Shown piece after piece: positions 34,978 to 44,351 of a stretch of 64,000 bases of DNA. The DNA comes from Porticoccaceae bacterium LTM1 (lineage in GTDB: Bacteria; Pseudomonadota; Gammaproteobacteria; Pseudomonadales; Porticoccaceae): positions 1,562,501 to 1,626,500 of the forward strand of contig CP127080.1 of NCBI GenBank assembly GCA_030252795.1, written 5' to 3'. The number at the start of each line of letters is the position of its first letter. Positions within the stretch are counted from its first letter, which is position 1. The notes under the pieces are model-generated. The model made no database searches and had not been told where the DNA came from. It was given only the letters and a program-made list of their open reading frames with translations. Position numbers and translations under genes: made by a program.

Positions 34978-36585
34978 ATGTCGTTATTAACTGTTAGCAA
35001 CCTTAAAACCTACTTTCATACCCGTGACGGCATTATCAAGTCTGTTGATGATGTAAGTTTTTCCATTGGCCAGGGCGAAACGCTTGCCATTGTCGGTGAA
35101 TCAGGATCAGGGAAGTCTGTCTCCTGCTACAGCCTGCTCAATTTAATCCCTCAACCTCCGGGGAAAATAGAAGGTGGAACTGCCATATTTGAAGGCCGCG
35201 ATCTGTTGAAAATGCCTGAATCTGAATTGCGAAAATTGCGTGGCAACGAAATCGCGATGATTTTCCAGGATCCAATGACCAGCCTCAATCCCTATTTAAC
35301 TGTTGGAGAACAGCTGATAGAGCCGTTGGTTTATCACAAAAGTATGGACCGCAAACTGGCTCGCAAACGTGCCATTAAAATGCTTGATGAAGTAGGCATT
35401 GTGAATCCTGAATGTCGCTACGACTGTTACCCGCATGAACTATCCGGTGGAATGCGTCAGCGTGTAATGATCGGTATGGCATTAATTACCGAACCGAAAC
35501 TGCTGATCTGCGACGAACCCACAACAGCCCTCGATGTAACCATTCAAGCTCAAATACTCAAGCTAATTGCTGACCTGCAGAAACGGCACAATGTCGCCAC
35601 GCTTTTTATCAGCCACGACCTCGCTGTGGTTGCAGACATTGCCGATAAAGTGGTGGTAATGAAGCAGGGAAAAATTGTCGAGACTAATACCTGCCAGGCT
35701 CTGTTTAACGATCCACAGCACGCTTACACACGTCAATTGATTGATGCCATCCCTTCTGGCAGTAAAGCAATCGGTAAACAGCACGAGCGCACCCTGGTAA
35801 AAGTCGACTCGCTGAAAACATGGTTCAAGAACTACAGCGACAAAGCCAATCCTTGGGTGAAGGCCATTGATGATATTTCCCTGGAAATTAAGCAGGGTGA
35901 GATTCTCGGTCTGGTCGGTGAATCCGGGTCAGGTAAGTCCACGTTAGGTAGGGCCATTTTGCAATTGGCACCAGTAACAGAGGGTCGAATTGAATTTGAT
36001 GGACAAGAAGTTTCTTCACTGCCTGCTAAAGAGTTCCGCCCTCTTCGTCGTCGCATGCAGATGATATTCCAGGATCCTTATGCATCACTAAATCCACGAA
36101 TGACAGTTTTTGATACCCTTGCCGAGCCACTGCTCCACAATAAATTGGCGACTCGTAAAACGGTCACCGAGCAGGTGCTTAAGCTGATGGATGATGTGGG
36201 TCTGGCGCGAGCTTTTATTCGCAAATACCCTCACGAATTTTCTGGTGGCCAGAGGCAGCGTATTGCCATAGGCCGTGCCATTGCTACTAACCCTGACTTT
36301 ATCGTGGCCGATGAGCCGGTATCGGCGCTTGATGTGACCATTCAGGCACAGATTCTGGACCTCATCCAGCAGCTGGTAAAAGAACGCGAAATGACCATGC
36401 TGTTCATTTCCCACGATCTATCGGTAGTTCGTTACCTTTGCGATCGAATTGCAGTGATGCATCACGGGAAATTACTGGAATGTGATGACAACAATAAGAT
36501 CTTTAACTCCCCTAAAGATCCATACACCCAAAAACTTTTGGCTGCGCTGCCGCAAATAGAGACGCAAGAAATTGTTGAAGTCTGA
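34978..36585 (+). CDS. Fused oligopeptide ABC transporter ATPase (OppD-OppF type)
   Basis: One 535-residue protein carries both ATPase halves. Each half has Walker A GESGSGKS, a signature motif (LSGGMRQR in the first, FSGGQRQR in the second), Walker B (LLICDEPTTALD, FIVADEPVSALD) and an H-loop (FISHDLAVV, FISHDLSVV). Each half also has a Q-loop region (MIFQDPMTSLNP, MIFQDPYASLNP). Most Opp systems use separate OppD and OppF; the fusion is like YejF or GsiA. The start at 34978 lies four bases after the oppC stop. No terminator is seen before the structured repeat at 36676. Confidence 0.93.
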   Translation: MSLLTVSNLKTYFHTRDGIIKSVDDVSFSIGQGETLAIVGESGSGKSVSCYSLLNLIPQPPGKIEGGTAIFEGRDLLKMPESELRKLRGNEIAMIFQDPMTSLNPYLTVGEQLIEPLVYHKSMDRKLARKRAIKMLDEVGIVNPECRYDCYPHELSGGMRQRVMIGMALITEPKLLICDEPTTALDVTIQAQILKLIADLQKRHNVATLFISHDLAVVADIADKVVVMKQGKIVETNTCQALFNDPQHAYTRQLIDAIPSGSKAIGKQHERTLVKVDSLKTWFKNYSDKANPWVKAIDDISLEIKQGEILGLVGESGSGKSTLGRAILQLAPVTEGRIEFDGQEVSSLPAKEFRPLRRRMQMIFQDPYASLNPRMTVFDTLAEPLLHNKLATRKTVTEQVLKLMDDVGLARAFIRKYPHEFSGGQRQRIAIGRAIATNPDFIVADEPVSALDVTIQAQILDLIQQLVKEREMTMLFISHDLSVVRYLCDRIAVMHHGKLLECDDNNKIFNSPKDPYTQKLLAALPQIETQEIVEV

Positions 36586-36675
36586 ATTAACATGATGTCT
36601 AAAATGTTATTTAGCATGTCTCTATATTGACGGTAAAAGCACTTAAATCAGTAGTGTAGATTCTGATCGGTGCAG

Positions 36676-36785
36676 GACATGAATAGAGTATGGCTTGCCG
36701 TGACACGTCGTAGACCCATCCATGGGGACTCGGGGCCAGCATCCATGCTGGCCACGGTCACGGCAAGCCATACTCTATTCATGTC
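36676..36785 (-). repeat. Structured palindromic repeat, copy 1 (110 bp)
   Basis: Perfect 29-base inverted arms (36676-36704 and 36757-36785, beginning GACATGAATAG and ending CTATTCATGTC) enclose 52 bases. The interior can form two further hairpins: CCCAT-CC-ATGGG (36715-36726) and GGCCAGCAT-CC-ATGCTGGCC (36734-36753). Its reverse complement aligns with 62951-63045. It lies in the convergent gap between the oligopeptide transporter ATPase gene and the DUF4286-like gene, with no open frame. Confidence 0.88.
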
Positions 36786-36831
36786 TTTCAGCTTTAGCTC
36801 TATACCAGACAGAAACTAATTCATCTTTTAA

Positions 36832-37176
36832 TTATTCACCCTGCAAGAAATCTTCTCCAGATCTGACAAATTTCTCCATAGGCTCCAAGACCTTGCGGCT
36901 TGCGCTGAACTTGCCACCAAAACGCTTCAGTCCATCTTCACGCATTTTTTCGGCATGGAGATCGAAATAATTATTCAAGGCTTCTCGACTTTCCAAAAAG
37001 TAGTGGATCGTCCAACATTCACCATTGCCTCCCGCCTCATCGGAGTCGCGTTGATACATTTTGGCAGCATGGAACCCATCAATGGCGAGAATTTCATCAA
37101 TATGAGTTTTCAGCCAGGCTTTGTACTCTTTGGCCACATCATCATTGACCGTTAAGTTCACTTCATAAATCAGCAT
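36832..37176 (-). CDS. DUF4286-like small protein
   Basis: The 114-residue cytoplasmic protein resembles the DUF4286 family, a ferredoxin-like ABM-type fold: MLIYEVNLTVNDDVAKEYKA, then GFHAAKMYQRD and CWTIHYFLESREALNNYF. Function is unknown. It lies ten bases downstream of the pldA stop on the same strand... that is, pldA is transcribed first and this gene follows, so the two may form an operon. Confidence 0.8.
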   Translation of the reverse strand: MLIYEVNLTVNDDVAKEYKAWLKTHIDEILAIDGFHAAKMYQRDSDEAGGNGECWTIHYFLESREALNNYFDLHAEKMREDGLKRFGGKFSASRKVLEPMEKFVRSGEDFLQGE

Positions 37177-37186
37177 ACACCCTCAC

Positions 37187-38218
37187 TTATAGCCAGTCGG
37201 TCAGCTGAAAGCCGATACCGATAGTTTCATTTTTAACATTGTAATCAATCAGGTTTTCACCATAGCCATTAAAGTACTTCAGGTACCCTCTTAGACGGTA
37301 GCTGATCGGGAAACTCCAACTCAGTTCATAGGCGCCTTTACCACTGACCGGATCGCGAATCATCATACTCCATGTGTGAGCATCACTGGTACGATAAGCG
37401 CCAGCCAACTCGAAATGACCGAGATAATCGGTAATGTCGCGGTTATTGTCATTGGAAGGGTCATCTGGCACAGAAGCATCATAATCTTCAGGCACACGCC
37501 ACCAGGGCTTAAAGGACATAGCGAAATTGTCACGCTCAAAGATCATCTCTGCCATCACCCGATTCCAGCTTCTGGATAAATTGCCACTTCTACCATTGGA
37601 TTGGTGATTAAAGATAATTCGATTGGCAATATTTTTTAATCCAAACACTTCCCAATCATTTTGAAAACCGAGTATTAGCTCAGGCTCATGATTCGTTTCC
37701 CGGAAAGGTGCTGAGATGTCAGTATTATAAGCCTGCCAAAAGGAGCGGTTGGTGTAGGCAATATCCAGGCGCCCTTTGTCGCCAAAAACCCCGTCCCACA
37801 TCATCGCTTTGAAACTCACTTGAAATTGAAATTCTACGTTATCAAGCGAGCCACCCACTCCTTCAAAAGGGACTTCGTTTGGCGAATCATTGTAGGCAAA
37901 TGGCAGGAAGTAGGTAGGTCGATGTGCATTCAGGACAAATGGGTTGTTAGCTGTATACCTCTCCAGGTTAATTCGACGCTCAACTGCAGTTTCTTCATCA
38001 GCTTCCATGTCTCTCGCTTGAACCCCGTTCTCTTTGATTGATTGCCTGGCAACAACCTGGCGACACTGCTCTTTTAGCTCCCCCACCGTCACCTCATCAG
38101 TTGCTGACAACAGTGCAGTTAATAGGCACTCCTGCATCTGATCTTTAACCGATGCCTGGGTCGCTGCAGTCAAGAACAAAAGGGCCAATGCGCATACAGT
38201 TCCAATCACTTTTCGCAT
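37187..38218 (-). CDS. pldA: Outer-membrane phospholipase A
   Basis: OMPLA is a 12-stranded outer-membrane barrel that hydrolyses phospholipids misplaced in the outer leaflet. The 343-residue precursor has a signal peptide (ALALLFLTAATQA). The active site NHQSNGRSGNLSRSWNR gives His205, Ser207 and Asn219, with the spacing of E. coli His142/Ser144/Asn156. The final strand ends in a short hydrophobic tail (GFQLTDWL). AGGAGA precedes the ATG at 38218. It is divergent from the sulfurtransferase gene. Confidence 0.95.
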   Translation of the reverse strand: MRKVIGTVCALALLFLTAATQASVKDQMQECLLTALLSATDEVTVGELKEQCRQVVARQSIKENGVQARDMEADEETAVERRINLERYTANNPFVLNAHRPTYFLPFAYNDSPNEVPFEGVGGSLDNVEFQFQVSFKAMMWDGVFGDKGRLDIAYTNRSFWQAYNTDISAPFRETNHEPELILGFQNDWEVFGLKNIANRIIFNHQSNGRSGNLSRSWNRVMAEMIFERDNFAMSFKPWWRVPEDYDASVPDDPSNDNNRDITDYLGHFELAGAYRTSDAHTWSMMIRDPVSGKGAYELSWSFPISYRLRGYLKYFNGYGENLIDYNVKNETIGIGFQLTDWL

Positions 38219-38297
38219 CCTGACTCTCCTTTTTAAAATTTATTTGACGTTGAAAAGCTATAGCGGACAAAATTGGATCAAACAACTATTTCTTACC

Positions 38298-39152
38298 ATG
38301 CGACCCATGGAGTATATCGTGAAAAGCCCATTAATCACTGCAGAGCAACTGATCACCAAGCCCGATAATGATGTCGTCGTTTTCGACTGCCGGTTTTCGC
38401 TGGCGGATACTCAGATGGGTGAACAGCAGTATCAGCAAGACCATATCTCCGGGGCGCTCTACCTACATCTGGACAATGACCTTTCCAGCACCAAAGCCGA
38501 GCACGGTGGCCGTCACCCCCTTCCTTCACCAGAAGCATTTGAGGCTTTGATGAGATCCTGCGGGGTCAGCGAAACCACCCATGTTGTTGCCTACGATGAC
38601 CAGCGTTTTGCCTTTGCCTCCAGGCTCTGGTGGCTGATGCGCTATTTCGGCCATGACAATGTATCCATACTTGATGGCGGCTATAGCGCCTGGAAAGCTG
38701 CTGGTGGCGCTATTGAATCAAGTATCACCCATCGTTCAGGCCAAGGTAATTTTGTAAGTAAAACGCATACAGACTGGGTACTGGGCTATGAAAACATCAA
38801 GGAGCAGTTAAACAGCGAGCGGCGCACGTTGATTGATTCCAGGGAAGCACCTCGCTACCAGGGACTTGAAGAGCCAATTGATCCGGTAGCGGGCCATATA
38901 CCTGGTGCAGTGAACTACCCCTGGCAGGAGGTAACCGGTACCGATGGGAAGGCGCTCTCCCCTGCAAACCTTCAGCACCGCTGGGCAGATTTACCCCAGG
39001 ATAAGGAGTTGGTGATCTACTGCGGCTCTGGCGTTACTGCGTGTGTGAATTTACTGTCGCTTGCGATAATCGGCGTAGAAAATGCCAAACTCTACGCAGG
39101 CAGCTGGAGTGACTGGTGCAGCTATCCGTCATCTCCTATAAAAAAACTATAA
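38298..39152 (+). CDS. Thiosulfate/3-mercaptopyruvate sulfurtransferase, two rhodanese domains
   Basis: The 284-residue protein has an inactive N-terminal rhodanese domain (VVFDCRFSLADTQMGEQQY) and an active C-terminal domain with loop cysteine in IYCGSGVTACVNLL. The loop CGSGVTAC is nearer to the mercaptopyruvate sulfurtransferase type than to CRKGVTA thiosulfate enzymes, but substrate is not certain. Start choice is open: ATG at 38298 or 38307, both with weak ribosome sites; a TTG at 38244 is less likely. Its stop overlaps the convergent transglutaminase gene's stop by six bases. Confidence 0.88.
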   Translation: MRPMEYIVKSPLITAEQLITKPDNDVVVFDCRFSLADTQMGEQQYQQDHISGALYLHLDNDLSSTKAEHGGRHPLPSPEAFEALMRSCGVSETTHVVAYDDQRFAFASRLWWLMRYFGHDNVSILDGGYSAWKAAGGAIESSITHRSGQGNFVSKTHTDWVLGYENIKEQLNSERRTLIDSREAPRYQGLEEPIDPVAGHIPGAVNYPWQEVTGTDGKALSPANLQHRWADLPQDKELVIYCGSGVTACVNLLSLAIIGVENAKLYAGSWSDWCSYPSSPIKKL

Positions 39153-41138
39153 TGACCGCACTCCGGCCATAAAGTAATTCAGGTGACTAGTATCGTCTGC
39201 ATAGCGTATTCGCTCATACAAACCCACTAAACGTGCAGCCTGCTTGGCCCTGGCATCATCAGAGAGTTCCAGGCGTGTCCGATAACTCCTTGGACCTTCG
39301 CCTGGCTGTCGCTCAATCCCTGATTTTGCTAACTTTCGACACAATTTGGCAAAGATACGATCTGCCAGGTCTCGGTGGTGTCTTGATCGTCGACTGAGAA
39401 ACAGTGGCAAAGCCAAAACTATAACAATCAGAATTCCCGCTCCCACCAGAAAGCTGCCTATACGCCAATGCTCTGCTCCTCCCAGCAATCGCTCCAGCAG
39501 CGACTGCTGTTGACGCTCATAGCCAAGAACCCAATTGGCCCAGTAATAGTTGATGGAATCCAGTTGCAGTCGTAATCCGTTGAGCCAGCCAATATGGCGA
39601 AAGCGACTTAGAGAAAACGGCGTATCCCCTGAAAAGGCATCACTGCCATCAAAAAAGTGCTCAAACCCCAACTCAATTCGCTCCGGGGCAACAGCCGCTG
39701 TTGGATCTACTCGAACCCATCCCCTGCCGGCAAGCCATACCTCTGCCCAGGCATGGGCGTTGTACTGGTGAACCAGCAGGTACCCATCCGGATGAACTTC
39801 CCCACCCTGATAACCGGTAACCACCCTTGCAGGAATACCAGCTGCCCTCATCAAAACGGTGAAACTTCCGGCAAAATGTTCGCAAAAACCGCGCTGGGTA
39901 TCCCAGAGAAATTCATCAACACGATTGCGGTTCAGGGGTGGGGGTTCCAATGTGTAAGTAAATTCGCGATGAAACCAGTCGAGGACTTTCCCGATATACT
40001 CAAGGTCAGTATCAACCTCTGAGCGCCAGCGCTGCGCCAGCTCCAGGGTTTTGGGGTTATAACCCTTCGGCAGCCTCAGTGTAAGGCTGCGCACATATCG
40101 ATTTATCTCGTTGGAAAAGCCTTGGTATTGAGGCCAGGATTTAACCTCATAGCGCGTTTTGCTGGTTACCCGATCACGACTGACCAACCGCATTTCACGA
40201 GTCAAACCCACTTTATGTTCACTGGGAACTGCAAATGGTAGCGCGAACAGCCAGATTTGTTGGGTTGGCTCCAGAACAACGCTGTAGGAAAGTGGCTCGC
40301 CCTGTACCTTAATTTTGTTAATCCACTCGGGTGGCTTCTGGTCAGGCCAAAATACATGGCGGCCATCACCAAACTCATAAGGTTCCGCCTGCTGCCAGCG
40401 ACGTCCATCAAAGTCGGTGAGAATGGGTCCACGCCAATACAGCTGCCTTGCATGTGGTACATCGCCTTCAAAGCTCACCCGCATTGCCACCGCGCCGTTT
40501 CGTCCCAGTCGAGTCATATCACCCGGAGACATTTCACCGCTCACACCTGTTGTATCTGACTGTTGCCCTGGTACAGTCCAGAATGCCGGCAGTCGAGGCA
40601 TTACCAGAAACAACAACAGCATCAGGGGAAGTGACTGCAGCAGCAATGATGCCCCACGCTTTAAAGGCTTCCACAACGAAACGTCTGACGCAGAATAGAT
40701 ACTGTTTAATGCCGCCGTGATCATCACCAGACAGCTAAACACATAGAGTGCAGCACCTATAGACTGGTTGAAGAGAAGTTGCAGGGTGGCCGCAACATAA
40801 CCGACATAAACCAGAACGAGAGCATCCCGGCGGTGATGGGTTTCCAGTAATTTAAGCGCCAGTGCGCCTAGTAACAGAGTGGTAAATGGTTCAAGTCCGG
40901 CAAGGTGTCGAAAGCTGAATAACATTCCAGCCCCAAAACAGGCCACTATAAGCAATCTCACAAGACGTGACGGGTAATTCCATGCACCTCGATAAATCTG
41001 GAGCCGCCAGACTGAAACAGCTGCGACTATCGCTATAAGCCAAAAAGGTGTCGCCGACCACAAGCCCGCCAGTATGGCGATTTGACTCAGCCACAGCCAC
41101 ATCAATGCTGATCGGGGAATTTGCCAGCTCGGCGTCAC
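39147..41138 (-). CDS. Transglutaminase-like membrane protein (TgpA/DUF3488 type)
   Basis: The 663-residue protein has an N-terminal block of membrane segments (DUF3488-like). A periplasmic transglutaminase-core domain with triad Cys419 (GFCEHFAGS), His462 (YNAHAWAEVW) and Asp478 (VRVDPT) follows, then one more membrane segment (FLVGAGILIVIVLALPLFL) and a DUF4129-like tail. It starts with GTG at 41138, overlapping the preceding gene's stop (GTGA). It is the third gene of the moxR-DUF58-transglutaminase operon. P. aeruginosa TgpA is a known relative; the substrate is unknown. Confidence 0.9.
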   Translation of the reverse strand: MTPSWQIPRSALMWLWLSQIAILAGLWSATPFWLIAIVAAVSVWRLQIYRGAWNYPSRLVRLLIVACFGAGMLFSFRHLAGLEPFTTLLLGALALKLLETHHRRDALVLVYVGYVAATLQLLFNQSIGAALYVFSCLVMITAALNSIYSASDVSLWKPLKRGASLLLQSLPLMLLLFLVMPRLPAFWTVPGQQSDTTGVSGEMSPGDMTRLGRNGAVAMRVSFEGDVPHARQLYWRGPILTDFDGRRWQQAEPYEFGDGRHVFWPDQKPPEWINKIKVQGEPLSYSVVLEPTQQIWLFALPFAVPSEHKVGLTREMRLVSRDRVTSKTRYEVKSWPQYQGFSNEINRYVRSLTLRLPKGYNPKTLELAQRWRSEVDTDLEYIGKVLDWFHREFTYTLEPPPLNRNRVDEFLWDTQRGFCEHFAGSFTVLMRAAGIPARVVTGYQGGEVHPDGYLLVHQYNAHAWAEVWLAGRGWVRVDPTAAVAPERIELGFEHFFDGSDAFSGDTPFSLSRFRHIGWLNGLRLQLDSINYYWANWVLGYERQQQSLLERLLGGAEHWRIGSFLVGAGILIVIVLALPLFLSRRSRHHRDLADRIFAKLCRKLAKSGIERQPGEGPRSYRTRLELSDDARAKQAARLVGLYERIRYADDTSHLNYFMAGVRSL

Positions 41139-42097
41139 CTTGAATCCCCTTCCTGAAACAACGCTAGTGCTGTCAGGATTTGATGCAAGTGACTTTCTCC
41201 ACGACTGGGAGTAATCTCAACACTCGGTAATTTCAAACCATAATCCGCAGGGCGCTTAGCCAATTCCAAAGCTTGCCCACATAGCCTGGACAACCGCTGC
41301 TCAGTTCCCTGCCCGGCAAACGCATCCCAATCAAGCCAGCACTGCTCGTCAACTGCGTCGCCGTATTGTTTACTGAATAACCCTCTTTCACTGGCGTATT
41401 GCTTCCAGGCCACTTGCTGAAGTGGCTCACCCTTCTCATAAGTTTTCAGGCCGATAAAGTCATCACTGCCATTACCATTTATCAGCCGTCCATCATCCGC
41501 CGGGGCGTGTTGATTGTGATTAACAGATGAGAAGATAGGTTTTGGGTACACCAATGCCTGACAATCCAGATCAAGATAGGTCCACACCCGCAACAGACCC
41601 AACGGGTAAACACTCTCTACTCGTACTCGTCCGGGTTTAAACAAGCCACGGCGGCTTGTATATGCGCTTACGAATATATTTTTTTTGGGTTCAAGCTCGA
41701 GGCTTTCTACCTCTACAGGCCCGCCTTTAAAGCTCAATCGAATATTGTGCCGGGGACGCTTTCCATTGTGAGAAATTAAAATATCAAAGAGAGCATTTTG
41801 GCCTGCAAATACCGGCTCAGCGCCGGAGAATTGTAGCTCGAGGCCGGCAAGATTGGCGTAACTGTGTAATATCGCTGTAATGAACATACTACTGAGTAAA
41901 ACAGCAACACCAAACACGAGGTTATTCTGGTAGTTAGTCGCTAACAACCAGAGTACAACCAAGACAAAAAGATAGGCAAATCCGGCACCGGAAGGGAAAA
42001 CAAACAACTTGTTCTGGTCAAGCCGGATGCGCCTTGCAGTTGGCACCCGCCTGTCAAGCCACTGAATGAAGCTCCTTTTTAGCCAACTTGCCATCAT
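41135..42097 (-). CDS. DUF58 domain protein
   Basis: The 320-residue protein has two N-terminal membrane segments (AYLFVLVVLWLLATNYQNNL, VAVLLSSMFITAILHSY) and a von Willebrand-like DUF58 region (GNGSDDFIGLKTYEKGEPLQ, WKQYAS). It is the middle gene of a coupled operon: its start overlaps the moxR stop (ATGA), and its stop overlaps the next start. MoxR-DUF58-transglutaminase sets are widespread and are thought to assist envelope protein maturation; the target is not identifiable here. Confidence 0.92.
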   Translation of the reverse strand: MMASWLKRSFIQWLDRRVPTARRIRLDQNKLFVFPSGAGFAYLFVLVVLWLLATNYQNNLVFGVAVLLSSMFITAILHSYANLAGLELQFSGAEPVFAGQNALFDILISHNGKRPRHNIRLSFKGGPVEVESLELEPKKNIFVSAYTSRRGLFKPGRVRVESVYPLGLLRVWTYLDLDCQALVYPKPIFSSVNHNQHAPADDGRLINGNGSDDFIGLKTYEKGEPLQQVAWKQYASERGLFSKQYGDAVDEQCWLDWDAFAGQGTEQRLSRLCGQALELAKRPADYGLKLPSVEITPSRGESHLHQILTALALFQEGDSR

Positions 42098-43014
42098 TCG
42101 ATAATATCGACGGTATTCAGCATCTGTGTCACCAGCCGCTCGCCAGGAAGTGATCCGGCGTCACCGCGCCCCATCAATCGGTGCCCCCAGACAGCCGGCA
42201 GTACCTGCTGAAGGTCTTCTGGAATCACATAGTGGCGATCTTCGAGAAGCGCCCAAGCCTTCGCGCAATTCAATGCACCCAGCGCTCCACGCGGGGAAAT
42301 CCCAATCTCCAGGCTCGCGTCTGAACGGGTGTAATGAATCAGCCTCTGCAGGTAATCAAGCAAGCTGTCCGATACTTTCACCGCTTTGATACTCCCTTGC
42401 ATCTGCTCCAGTTGATCAGCAGATACCACCGCCTTGAGCCCTCTAAGCAGCTCCCTGGGATCAGTGCCAGAGAGTAGCTGTCGTTCCGCTTTTAGATCCG
42501 GATAACCCAGGGATATTCTCATCAAAAAACGATCCAGCTGCGACTCCGGCAGAGGAAAGGTACCCGACTGATGAAAAGGGTTTTGTGTGGCAATAACAAA
42601 AAATGGCTGTGGCAGTGGCCGTGTTTCGCCTTCAATGGACACCTGCCCTTCAGCCATCGCTTCCAGCAAGGCACTTTGGGTCTTTGGCGTACTGCGGTTG
42701 ATTTCATCAGCGAGGATCACTTGGTTAAAGATAGGCCCCTGATGGAAATTGAACTGACCTGTCTGCTTGTCAAAGACCGAGACACCCAGAATGTCGGCAG
42801 GCAGCAGGTCACTGGTAAACTGCACACGGCTATAACTGAGGCCCAATGCCTGAGCCAGCGCATGAGCCAGCGTGGTTTTCCCCATTCCGGGCAGGTCTTC
42901 GATCAACAAATGGCCACGAGCCACCAGACAGGCTAATGCCAATCGAATCTGCTGCTCTTTACCCACCAGTACCTGGCTGATGGCATCGACAATCTGGTCA
43001 GCGACTTTTTTCAT
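42094..43014 (-). CDS. MoxR family AAA+ ATPase
   Basis: The 306-residue ATPase has Walker A EDLPGMGKTT, Walker B VILADEINRSTPKTQ, and sensor motifs (FFVIATQNPFHQSGTFPLPE; ISPRGALGAL). MoxR ATPases act as chaperones for metal or protein-complex assembly, together with the DUF58 and transglutaminase partners that follow. It is the first gene of the operon and is divergent from rlmG. Confidence 0.94.
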   Translation of the reverse strand: MKKVADQIVDAISQVLVGKEQQIRLALACLVARGHLLIEDLPGMGKTTLAHALAQALGLSYSRVQFTSDLLPADILGVSVFDKQTGQFNFHQGPIFNQVILADEINRSTPKTQSALLEAMAEGQVSIEGETRPLPQPFFVIATQNPFHQSGTFPLPESQLDRFLMRISLGYPDLKAERQLLSGTDPRELLRGLKAVVSADQLEQMQGSIKAVKVSDSLLDYLQRLIHYTRSDASLEIGISPRGALGALNCAKAWALLEDRHYVIPEDLQQVLPAVWGHRLMGRGDAGSLPGERLVTQMLNTVDIIE

Positions 43015-43166
43015 GAAGACAGTGCATTCCTGAATCTATTTCCTAGTTTGAAATAGTGCCGCTCACACCAGCGAATGTACAGGACTGAAGTAACAAAATA
43101 CGTCAGTTGGCTATTAATTGCTGTGCGTCAAAATGGTTTAATAGTCTTTTTGTTGGCTTATGCGTT

Positions 43167-44309
43167 ATGGAAACACTCACCACCCCATTTGGTAGTCTGG
43201 CGTTGGCTCGTTACCCTCGGCGAAAGCGTGAAACTCTTCGTGCCTGGGATGCCGCCGACGAGTATTTGCTGGAACATATCCAGCAGGAAGATCTGCTGAC
43301 CTCAACCAGGCGAATACTGATTCTCAATGACACTTTTGGCGCTTTGGCAGTTAGCTTGTGTAAAGGCTCTAATAAAGAAATCGCGTCAGTCAGTGACTCA
43401 TGGCTTGCTCATCAGGGCTGCAAAGCCAACCTTGCAGGGAACAATCTCGACGCTGAAGCCGTGTCACTCCACTCAAGCCTCGATTGGCCTGAGGGGGCAT
43501 TTGACCTTGTGTTGATCAAAGTGCCCAAGACATCGTCACTACTGGAAGACCAGCTTTATCGTCTTAGGGAACATCTCGATAGCAAAAGTGTGGTTTTGGC
43601 AGCTGGCATGGCCAAAGGAATACACACCTCCACCCTGAAACAGTTTGAACAATTAATAGGTGAAACCCGCACCTCACTCGCCAAAAAGAAAGCCCGGCTG
43701 ATTTTTGTTGAGCCCGATTTATCGAAAAATGTCGACAAAGAAAACCCCTACCCGATCAGCTATTTCCTGGATGGTTATGACTTTCAAATTCACAACCACG
43801 CCAATGTTTTCTCAAGGGAAAAGCTCGATATCGGCACTCGTTTTTTCCTTGAGCATATTCCGGGTATTGATGAGCCCAGACAAATAATTGATCTGGGTTG
43901 CGGGAATGGATTGGTTGGCATAGTCGCCGCCCGCAAGAACCCTTCGTCGACCATCACATTTGTCGATGAGTCATTTATGGCGGTAGAGTCAGCAAAGCTG
44001 AATTTTGAAAGCTCTTTCCCTAATCGAAATGCAAATTTCCAGGTAACTGACTGCCTGGCGGGGATTGCACCGGATAGTGCAGATCTTATTCTCAACAACC
44101 CGCCCTTCCACCAGCAGCATGCCGTGGGCGATCACATTGCAATGCAAATGTTTGAAGAGTCGAAAAAGGTGTTAAAGCAGCATGGCGAGCTATGGGTAAT
44201 TGGCAACCGTCACTTGGGCTACCACGTAAAATTGAAACGCCTGTTTGGAAATTGCCAGACTGTCGCGAGCAATCCTAAATTTGTGATTTTGAAAGCATTT
44301 AAGCGTTAG
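43167..44309 (+). CDS. rlmG: 23S rRNA (guanine-N2) methyltransferase RlmG
   Basis: The 380-residue protein has an RsmC/RlmG layout: a degenerate N-terminal methyltransferase domain, then an active C-terminal one with IDLGCGNGLVGIVAARKNP and the catalytic ILNNPPFHQ. The start METLTTPFGSLALARYPR resembles E. coli RlmG. RlmG methylates G1835 of 23S rRNA. The ATG at 43167 is preferred over an upstream one at 43107, which lacks family similarity. RsmC is the main alternative; the N-terminus favours RlmG. Confidence 0.88.
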   Translation: METLTTPFGSLALARYPRRKRETLRAWDAADEYLLEHIQQEDLLTSTRRILILNDTFGALAVSLCKGSNKEIASVSDSWLAHQGCKANLAGNNLDAEAVSLHSSLDWPEGAFDLVLIKVPKTSSLLEDQLYRLREHLDSKSVVLAAGMAKGIHTSTLKQFEQLIGETRTSLAKKKARLIFVEPDLSKNVDKENPYPISYFLDGYDFQIHNHANVFSREKLDIGTRFFLEHIPGIDEPRQIIDLGCGNGLVGIVAARKNPSSTITFVDESFMAVESAKLNFESSFPNRNANFQVTDCLAGIAPDSADLILNNPPFHQQHAVGDHIAMQMFEESKKVLKQHGELWVIGNRHLGYHVKLKRLFGNCQTVASNPKFVILKAFKR

Positions 44310-44351
44310 ATCAGGGGAAGCGCCACTTTGGGTAGGCGTGTCATCCAGGTT

